Part shown: positions 1-6,655 of the stretch, piece after piece | Position numbering within the stretch: the first letter of the stretch is position 1 | How the letters are laid out: each line of letters starts with the position of its first letter | Source: Goniomonas avonlea | Taxonomy: Eukaryota > Cryptophyceae > Goniomonadida > Goniomonadaceae | Length of the DNA stretch: 11,924 nucleotides | NCBI GenBank assembly: GCA_003573635.1 | Contig: QUTJ01031464.1 | Location: forward strand, 1-11,924 | Reading direction: 5' to 3' | Notes under the pieces: model-generated | Database searches by the model: none | Seen by the model: the letters and a program-made list of their open reading frames with translations, nothing else | What the model was told of the DNA's origin: nothing | Program-made: the position numbers and the translations under genes

Positions 1-491
1 CTCAGCGCGGCCACGCGAGGGTAGAAGGCGCGCCCCTTGAACGCGTTGGCGGACAGAGTGTACTGCGCGTCCTCCGCGATCGACTCCAAAATCATGTGAG
101 TCGCTGACCCCTCGGTCATCTCATCTGAAACGGGAGTCAAGAAAACGGATGTTGAGACCGGGTCAACACGGTGGGATCAGAAAGCGGGTGGCGCGCTTCA
201 TCGTGTCGGGAACAGAGAGCGAGCTGCGAGAGGGGGGGTGAGAGGGGAGTGAGAGAGAAGGGAGAGAGGGGAGAGGGGAGAGCGTGAGGAGAGTGAGAGT
301 GAGGGGTGGGCTGGGAGCTGTTATCACCTTCCTCGCCCACACTCGTTCTGGTCTTCTTCCCCTCGGTGCCGTTGCTCGTGTCCTCCGACCCGCGCCGGCG
401 CTTCGCCGAAGCAGCAGTCGAGGGGGCGGCGGCGACGGTGGATGGAGCTGCGCCAGGTTCCAGAGGGCATGGCGCGTCGTGGTGCTGGCAC
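1..491 (-). other. C-terminal basic tail exon and unidentified last visible exon
   Basis: Exon 491-328 completes the CNHRC motif and encodes an Ala/Pro/Ser/Thr linker with two basic clusters (AKRRR and KKTR), like a bipartite nuclear localisation signal. Intron 327-125 (203 nt) is almost pure pyrimidine on the sense strand. Exon 124-1 then reads DEMTEGSATHMILESIAED and continues open to the window edge. I do not recognise this part. It contains in-frame ATG codons, so it could instead be the start of a separate minus-strand gene. The phase match (G joined to AT) favours continuation, but by itself has a one-in-three chance of occurring randomly. Confidence 0.45.
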
Positions 492-3400
492 CTGCCTGAG
501 GTCTCACACCGTGACACCAGAGAGTTGTCTAATGGCTGGAGTCGCCTAGTGCTACTTTCTACACCTGGTTCATTGGCCACCGCCGAGTTTGATGTCAAAA
601 CAGGGGGGGGAGGGGACGGAGCGAGAGAGAGGGGAACGAGTATTGACATCTTTTCTTCCGCATGAAGAATGATTCCTGTCGCACCTGTGATTGCACGTGC
701 GAGCAGGGCCGGCCCACAGCTCCATGACAAGAACATTACGTTCACCCCTGGTCACTGGCCAGACACAATGGTGCTTGTGAGATACGAACACCACCGCGTC
801 GCCCTGCCGGCTATAGTGAGCCCAAAGCATGGCAGAGATCTCGAGCTTCACAACCGGAACAGTCAGACACGACCGCATGGGCGAGAGCACAGCATGCCCA
901 GAAGAGCATAGGACAAAGTGCTCTTTGCCCAAGAGCACAGCATGCCGACAAGAGCACAGAACATGGCTGCATGGCGGTGGACAACACGTGGACACGCCAA
1001 CCGAGACACCAATGGCATGAGCAGCATTGCAGGGAGGGGCGAGCGGGCAGGAGGGAGGGAGGGGGGAGAGAGCCAGCTCCGATTACATCCAGTTCATGGT
1101 TTCGTTTCGGCAGCACTAGGGACAGGGTTTCTCCCTCAGTCCGTGGGCAGAGCCTCCCGACGTGCTGGGCGACACACCTGCTGCGTGGCGACACACCTGC
1201 TTCATTGTGTGCGTGGCGACACACCTGCTTCATTGTGTGCGTGGCGTAGGACCCGTCGGCCTCCAGCGTATTAAATTCCCCACCGTCGAATGCACCGTCC
1301 TAACACAGAATAAATGCAATGTATTTTTTGCTGTGTGAGTCTGAGGTCGGTAGCAAGGCTCTGCACCTGGGGATCATGGGGAGTAGTGGGTGAATGAGAG
1401 TGTGGTGGGGTGAGCTGGTGATGGTACTGCGTGGGTGGTCAGGGTGTTGTGAGGGTGAGCAGTGAGAGGGTGTTCTGAGGATGATGGTAGTGAGGTGGGA
1501 GGTCAGGGTGTGACCTGGACATCATGTGTTCAGCACCTGGAGATCACGAGGGTGGTGAGGCATGTGCGGGTGCGCAGAGAGAGCGTGGTCTGCACCTGGA
1601 CATCACGAAGGGGGTGCGTCATGTGAGGCGCGCAGTAAGTGCATCGCGGCCGAGCGGTGAGGGTGAGTAGTGAGGGTAAGTTCTGGGTCTGCACCTTCAA
1701 CCCACGTCAAACAATCTCTGACTGACCTCACTCAACATGACGTCGATTGTCACGAGAGAGCCAGCGTCGTAGTGTGTTGGGTCTGGGAGTGCGCCTGCGA
1801 GCAACTGGTGGATCACAATCGGTCAGCCAAAGTGTCTGGATGTCTCTCTCCGATTGCGTATCGTGGAAAAATAGTTGGGATTGGCCTGTCTCTGACATGC
1901 GTACTCTGGAATGATGTCAGCGCGTTTCCACGATGCGCAATTGGATTACACAAGACTACAAAAAGCCGTGAACTCCTGACTCCGCACTCATCGATATGAT
2001 GACCGGCGTGCCAAGCAACAAAAAAGGAAGACGTTGCACGATCGCTTCAGAACTAGAGTTGCTCTGTTACTGTTCTTCGGAGACGAACACCCTAGTGTCA
2101 CAGCACAGTGATCCAAAGTCCACACCTCCTGCGCCGACGAGATGAAACTCGATACAACGAGGGTGCACAGTATCCCGGTCTCTGGAAGCCAGGACACGCC
2201 AATTGTCTGTGTCGGCCTTGTACGCAGCTTCTGTTAGTTTCGCAACAAGCTCGGGTGCCAGACGGTTGATACTGAGCGATGTCAGTGAGGTGCACACTCC
2301 AGTGAAAGAAAACAGCAAGGTCAACGGGACCAACACTTGCACAGAGTCTCGATTGCACAATTTAGTGGAACTCAACACAAACGAGATTAGAGGAACAACG
2401 CACCCGCCACGAGCCTGCAGATATTGTGTGCGCCAAGCAGTGCCACTTGTGGCTGACTTGACTTGCATCGCAGCACTGGGATCCTCTGCAGCAAGCTCTG
2501 AACTGACCTGTGTGTAGGTGTGTGCGCGGCGCGAGTCTAGACGTCCGAACAGCAAATCAGACCGAACGGACAAAAGGGACAAGCAGCGACAAACCTGCCG
2601 GAGGCGATCAATCTCGGTCTGGGAAAGCAGGCCACGCAATAAAATTGGTGCCGTGCGTTGGGCTTCGGAAGGTGCCATCAGCCCATGCAGGTCCGGGCAG
2701 GCGTCTTCTTCTTGCTTCTCGGCGAGTTTCTTCGCCACCGGTCCCAACGCAAGGAGCGCCACTGCTTGATCCTCAGGCGAAACTGAGGGATCAAGTGCTC
2801 TCTGACAGTACTCAGACAAGGGGCAGGTGAGTGTGCCATCTCCAAATACCCAGCCTTTGTCTTCTAGAACCGCCAGCAAATCGTCGTAGCATTGCGTCAG
2901 GGCAGTGACCAGTGTCGATTCAGGGTGAGCTGCAAGAAGAAGAACGTTTGTGATCAGTTCCCTGGACTTTGATGCTTGTGCTCGGATTTGTTCAACATCG
3001 CTTTTGTTTAGTCCTCCAGTATCTTCATGTGCAACGAGATCGCACCATGGGTGCAGATCAGCACGGGCAGCTTGGCAGGTTTGCAGCATTTCACGGAGGC
3101 CAGAAACACCCTGAAGGTCAGGTTCATGAAAATACATCAACATTATTTGCCCCGCCATCAACAATGTTTCGGGACGGCAGCTTCCTGCGGCGTGTTCGCG
3201 AAACACGGCCCATTCTTTGGCCGACTCGTTCCCGAACAGTTTCTGATGCCGATCCTGGCAATCTTCGCCACAAAAACATACTGCTGCAAAACGCTTGAAA
3301 TCATTATCGTTATACGGCATCACTGCTTCAGGTAACTTGGGCAAGAGCCGTCTTCCTCGAGTTTTGTCGCCGAGGGGATCCTTGCCCAGCGCCTCCTCCC

Positions 3401-3560
3401 GAGTCACAAGACCGCCCGCAAGTGCCAGCTGAAGGTCAAGAGACCCCAGAGGCTTATAGCAGTTGAAACATGCTAGCAGAGTTGCCTGGGACTCAGGAGT
3501 TTGTGAAGCCACGAACGCGCGCTCCTGAAAAACTATATCGCCTTCCTCTGTGAGCGCCAT
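1..3560 (-). CDS. SET-like N-terminus fused to a 2-oxoglutarate/Fe(II) oxygenase; multi-exon, partial at left edge
   Basis: Inferred exons, in transcript order: 3560-2595, 2507-2404, 2271-2126, 1794-1727, 1299-1225, 803-685, 491-328, 124-1 (open at the edge). All junctions are GT...AG and keep frame, giving at least 588 residues. Residues 1-300 carry an EGDIVFQERAFVASQ segment, Cys31/Cys34, and a second cluster Cys95/97/101 followed by His105. This resembles the N-terminal and zinc-binding part of ATXR2-like SET proteins, but I see no NHSC catalytic SET motif. Residues 306-492 form the oxygenase: GLLSQTEID entry, HPRCIEFHL strand, iron ligands in THYDAGS (His413, Asp415), FDGGEF, distal His465 in SHKHHCV, and 2OG-binding Arg475 in TRGER. 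A CNHRC motif follows. Such enzymes hydroxylate protein or other substrates using O2 and 2-oxoglutarate; the substrate here is unknown. Residues 522-541 are basic (AKRRR, KKTR), suggesting nuclear import. The ATG at 3560 is preferred because the frame upstream has no other ATG before a stop. Confidence 0.72.
221..310. repeat. Purine-rich low-complexity tract (GA/GGGA)
   Basis: About 90 bp are almost entirely G and A on the plus strand, built from GAGAGGGG-like units with a G7 run near 233-239. On the sense strand of the oxygenase gene this is a long pyrimidine tract within intron 327-125, ahead of the acceptor at 125. It can act as a polypyrimidine tract and, in principle, form triplex DNA. 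Confidence 0.75.
884..959. repeat. Short direct repeats in the 421-nt oxygenase intron
   Basis: The 15-mer AGAGCACAGCATGCC occurs exactly at 884-898 and 932-946. A partial copy (AGAGCACAG) lies at 951-959 and a weaker one near 904. They lie in intron 1224-804 of the minus-strand oxygenase gene. No function is evident. Confidence 0.7.
1169..1243. repeat. 28-bp tandem repeat across an exon-intron boundary
   Basis: Two identical 28-bp units lie at 1188-1215 and 1216-1243, and a third copy at 1169-1187 lacks 9 bp. On the minus strand each unit contains AAGCAG or AGCAG followed by GTGTGT. The exon-intron junction of the oxygenase gene (CAG 1227-1225, GT from 1224) lies in the first unit reached by transcription. 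The array therefore presents three near-identical 5' splice sites in a row. Confidence 0.85.
1361..1690. repeat. Degenerate repeat array inside the 427-nt oxygenase intron
   Basis: A motif close to GCACCTGGACATCACG occurs at about 1361-1378, 1512-1526, 1532-1549 and 1591-1609. The last two are embedded in a longer degenerate unit of about 50 bp with a period of 59 bp. A second motif, GTGAGGGTGAGYAGTGAG-like, occurs near 1450-1480 and 1657-1680. On the transcribed minus strand each copy of the first motif reads CCAG followed directly by GTG or GTC. The region is G/T-rich on the plus strand, and I see no coding potential in it. Confidence 0.6.
2126..3560 (-). other. 5' exons of the oxygenase gene: SET-like segment and start of the oxygenase fold
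   Basis: The first exon (3560-2595, 322 codons) is unusually long for this locus. Intron 1 (2594-2508, 87 nt) and intron 2 (2403-2272, 132 nt) are both multiples of three without in-frame stops, so unspliced RNA stays open. I still call them introns: they begin GT, end CAG, intron 2 has CTGAC upstream of its acceptor, and removing them joins RLRQ to VSSEL and RGG to INRLAPEL. This restores the usual spacing between the W-R-T-x-Y-L and P-x-L segments of this oxygenase family. Exon 3 ends inside the glycine turn before the iron-binding strand. Confidence 0.65.
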
Positions 3561-3712
3561 CGGCTCGTCGAGAGGCGAGAGCTCGCTTGCGTACGAGGAT
3601 CGATCACTACTCAATCATCTGAAGTTCGCTAACGAAATGATAAAAGCGCGCGAATCCTGTCATTCACTTTGACCGCTTGGGAGGAGGGATCTTTTGCTTC
3701 TGTACCGGCGCG
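3561..3712. promoter_or_regulatory. Bidirectional promoter region between the oxygenase gene and PDS5
   Basis: The inferred start codons of two divergent genes are 152 bp apart (ATG 3560 on minus, ATG 3713 on plus), so 5' UTRs and promoters for both must fit here. The centre has an A/T-rich stretch (about 3630-3645) next to GCGCGCGAAT at 3646-3655. Its complement, ATTCGCGCGC, differs by one base from an E2F-type TTTCGCGC element. No TATA box is obvious. The region assignment is solid; the E2F reading is an inference. Confidence 0.55.
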
Positions 3713-6655
3713 ATGAGCGAAGGAGCAACCAAAAAGCTCCTCGCTTCCGGATATATCTCAGGATCACTCTCTAAGGATGAACTACTCAAGCGCGTCAAGG
3801 TAGGCCGTATCCTAGCCTTGTTTTTTTGCGTTGTCGGCTGATTGTGACTCCGTAGGCTGCGGCTTCATTCCTCAAAGGGCAGGAGCCGGAAACACTGGAC
3901 AATCCTCAGTTGAAACTGAAGGCCCTCGCCGCTGATCTAGTGCAACCAGCTGTGATCAAGCACAAAAACAAGGACATTAGGCTTGTTTCCGCGTGTTGCA
4001 TGGCTGACTTGTTGCGACTGTGTGCGCCAGACCCGCCGTTTTCTCCGACGCAGCTCAAGGTTTTTGTCGATGTCACGTGATTTTCTCAATCCACCTTCTC
4101 TGGCAGGAGGTCTTTTCCTTGTTTGTTACAATGTTCAAGGGTCTCGATAGCCCCAACACATCGTCTTTCACCTACACTTTTTACCTATTGGAGCGCCTTG
4201 CGGTTGTTCAGGCCTTTCGACTTCTGAGCGAGGACGTCGAAGATGGCAAAGATATCATGCTCGAGCTCTTCATCGTTGCGTTTAGTGTTGTCAGGTGATA
4301 TTCTCTCGCTGTTTGCACCGTCTGCTCACCATTGGGCAGTGCCGAGCCCGACCCTCGGCTGGATTCGTACCTGACAGAGATTTTGTGTGCTGTTCTGGAG
4401 GAATCAGTTCCAGAAGTTCCCGTGGAGGTGGTAGATACCCTTCTTGAAGCGCTGACTCCAGCAAAGAAGGTGCCGGATTCGTTGCAGCTAGTAACTCTGA
4501 CTCCAAAATTCTCAGAAGGAGAACCCTGGAGGCTACCGGCTCGCATCTGGTGTGATCCCCAAGGGTGCAATCCACTTGCAACCTTTCTTGGCACACCAAT
4601 TGATGAAAATCAAAGCCGGGATGGTCCCTGAGTCAGAGGTAGACTGTATTTGCTTGGAATGATGCTCACTTCTGCCATTTCTGAGTTTGTCTATTTGTGT
4701 CAGCGCCAACTGATTCTGTAGGTGATCGATTCTCTCCACGAGATCACCGTGGAATTTGCTCATCTTGCACCTGATACGTTGTCGTCGGTGCTCCCTGCGT
4801 TCTCGGATGATCTCAAGGTGCCGCTGCAAACGATGAATTGTGCTTCGTGTCGGTCGGAAGGAACTTGGGGGACTTTTGAATCCGTATTGATCGATCCGCA
4901 GGCCGAAGATGTTGATATTCGGGTCAAGACAGTCAGAATGCTGGGCCAGATTTTCAGTCATCCTGGTGCCAGGGCTCCCGAAGAGTTCCGTGCAGTGTTC
5001 ACGTGCGTTGCCACTTCCTAACCCCCCTTTGTTGGTGTGACGACTCCCGACAGAGCGTTTATTGCACGAGGGATTGACATCAGCCCCACGGTCCGGTTGG
5101 CACTGCTTGAGTATCTCCCACGAGTTCTGGCGAGCCATTCTGGCCTGATGGACCTCTGCTTCCGTGCGTCATTTGGTCGAATTGAAACTCTTGCAAGAAC
5201 TTGACTATTCCCGACAAATATTTTTTCTTCCTGCGCATTGGCTGCAACGTCTGGAAACACGTGCCTGACCTCTCTAAACGCAGAGACTCTGACGACATTG
5301 GTGAGCCAAGATCTGGACGACAAAGTTCGTAAAGCAGCCATCGAAGCTATCTGCAAGGTTATCACAGAGAAGCCAGATTATCCTGACAGGCAAGCATTGC
5401 AGGCGGTCGGGACTCGGTGTCGTGACAAAAAGGTGTGTACTATAATCAATATTATGTCATTATGTTGTGCCTGAACGGGTCCTCAGGCGGGCGTCCGAAA
5501 GCTAGCCATGGAAAAATTGGCCGAACTGTACAGAACTCACTGTGGTGAGGATGCACCACAATCGCACAAGGTGTGCCACCTGCATGGCTTGAATGCAACC
5601 ACGGCTGACCCACACCCAGAAAAAATTTGGGTGGATTCCAGATACAATTCTTCTGAATTTCTTGGACGGCGACCAGGATATTAAGTAAGCATTCAGTCTT
5701 GTCCCTCGTTATGTCGACTCGTTCCTGACCATTTTCCAGAGCTTTTATTGACAAGTTGGTGGACGTGGTCCTTCTCGGTTCGGATTCGGACCAATGTCAG
5801 GTATCACATCACATCGTCTTGCCTGTTCTTGTCTGAACCAGGAGCAGCGCGCTGTGGAGCTGTACGAGCGATTGGAGACTCGTGGGCGATTGGGCCTTAG
5901 CCGATTGTTGGAAAATCGTTGTAGGTACTTGAACACATGTGTTTGCCGTCTGTCTGGCACCGACTGCTTTTGCAGGCTTCAGCAGGATTTCTTGCAGTAC
6001 ATCACCCTGCGCGCCGAGGTGTGTGCATGTGTGGGTTTGTGCGGGTGTTCGCCTGACCATAGCACTGCAGAATGCTGAACTTGATGACGAGGAAGGCCAA
6101 GCCAAGTTAGACAGCATCATCGGTTCGGTTTGCAATCATATGTCTGAGCCGCGCACGGCGCAAGCCCTGTTTTCGAAGTTGCACGAGATGCGGATCAGCA
6201 AGATCTTCGAGCTGATGGCCGATCTTGCGTCCGGTGAGTGTCGATCCGTTTCGACTCTCCTTGAGATCAACCTTTCTCTCTCGTGCGCCCTCTCTGACGT
6301 CACTGCTGCGTGCAGGTACGCACGCTATCGCCGACGAGCAAAACCTTCGTGCGAAAGCGACCGGGAAGCTCGGCGGGAAGCAACCGTTGACAGACTTTGT
6401 TAGTTCCTTGCTTTCCAGAATGTCCATGGGGCCGCTTGGGCGAAGTTTGGTGACCCATGTCCTTGGAGGGCTTGCTCGCAATGTGTCGACCAAGGGCAAG
6501 GGCAAGGCCGCCTCCAACAAGGACGACCCTTCGCTGATTGCATGCCTTCCGTTGATTCAGGTCCGGTCATCAAGTAGCCTGCCTTTCTTGCCCTGTTTCT
6601 AGTCTCCCCTTTGTTCAGGCGCACAATAGTCGTTTAGGGAGTAACTCGTCCCCAG
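3713..6655 (+). other. PDS5: PDS5 exon map, 5' half
   Basis: Exons inferred from frame, GT...AG ends and family alignment: 3713-3799, 3856-4059, 4107-4294, 4340-4469, 4516-4638, 4722-4817, 4902-5002, 5054-5163, 5284-5432, 5487-5570, 5620-5684, 5740-5800, 5842-5924, 5976-6018, 6071-6233, 6316-6560. The introns between them are 41-120 nt, and the one after the last exon (6561-6655) is 95 nt. Donors are loose beyond GT (GTAGGC, GTTTTT, GTGCCG, GTCCGG). Many acceptors follow CTGAC by 10-20 nt. Confidence 0.82.

Larger units (their letters stand above)
685..1794 (-). other. Catalytic exons of the 2OG oxygenase (iron and cosubstrate ligands)
   Basis: Three small exons carry the active site. Exon 1794-1727 encodes ALPDPTHYDAGS and then VTIDVMLSE, with the His-x-Asp pair. 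Exon 1299-1225 encodes DGAFDGGEFNTLEADG. Exon 803-685 encodes GDAVVFVSHKHHCVWPV and TRGER, then the ELWAGPARTCNH end of the fold. They are separated by introns of 427 nt (1726-1300) and 421 nt (1224-804), roughly eight times the PDS5 median. Joined, they read as one uninterrupted family-typical domain. This is strong evidence for the splice calls, because the three parts lie in different frames of the genomic DNA. Confidence 0.75.

Noticed and set aside
811-1233. A 140-codon minus-strand frame continuing past the CAG at 1225
   Set aside because: It is Cys-rich and low in similarity to anything, ends at the TAG at 811, and would interrupt the oxygenase between FDGGEF and GDAVVF. Removing 1224-804 restores the domain.
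1169-1243. CRISPR-like array
   Set aside because: The units are directly adjacent with no spacers, there are only two full copies, and the context is a eukaryotic exon-intron boundary.
1670-1999. Plus-strand 109-codon open frame
   Set aside because: It lies opposite the oxygenase introns and the HYDAGS exon, has no family resemblance and lacks splice or promoter context. It is a shadow of the minus-strand gene.
2067-3614. Single intronless minus-strand gene ending FVSEEQ, with a degenerate oxygenase lacking its iron ligands
   Set aside because: A donor at 2125 (GGAG followed by GTGTGG) joins in frame to exon 1794-1727, which carries the missing THYDAGS. The DFGSL and VFVSE residues downstream of 2125 only resemble the family by chance.
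3561-3614. N-terminal extension of the oxygenase gene from position 3614
   Set aside because: The frame opens with TTG, not ATG. The nearby ATG at 3618 runs into TAG after three codons. The ATG at 3560 is the first usable start in the coding frame.
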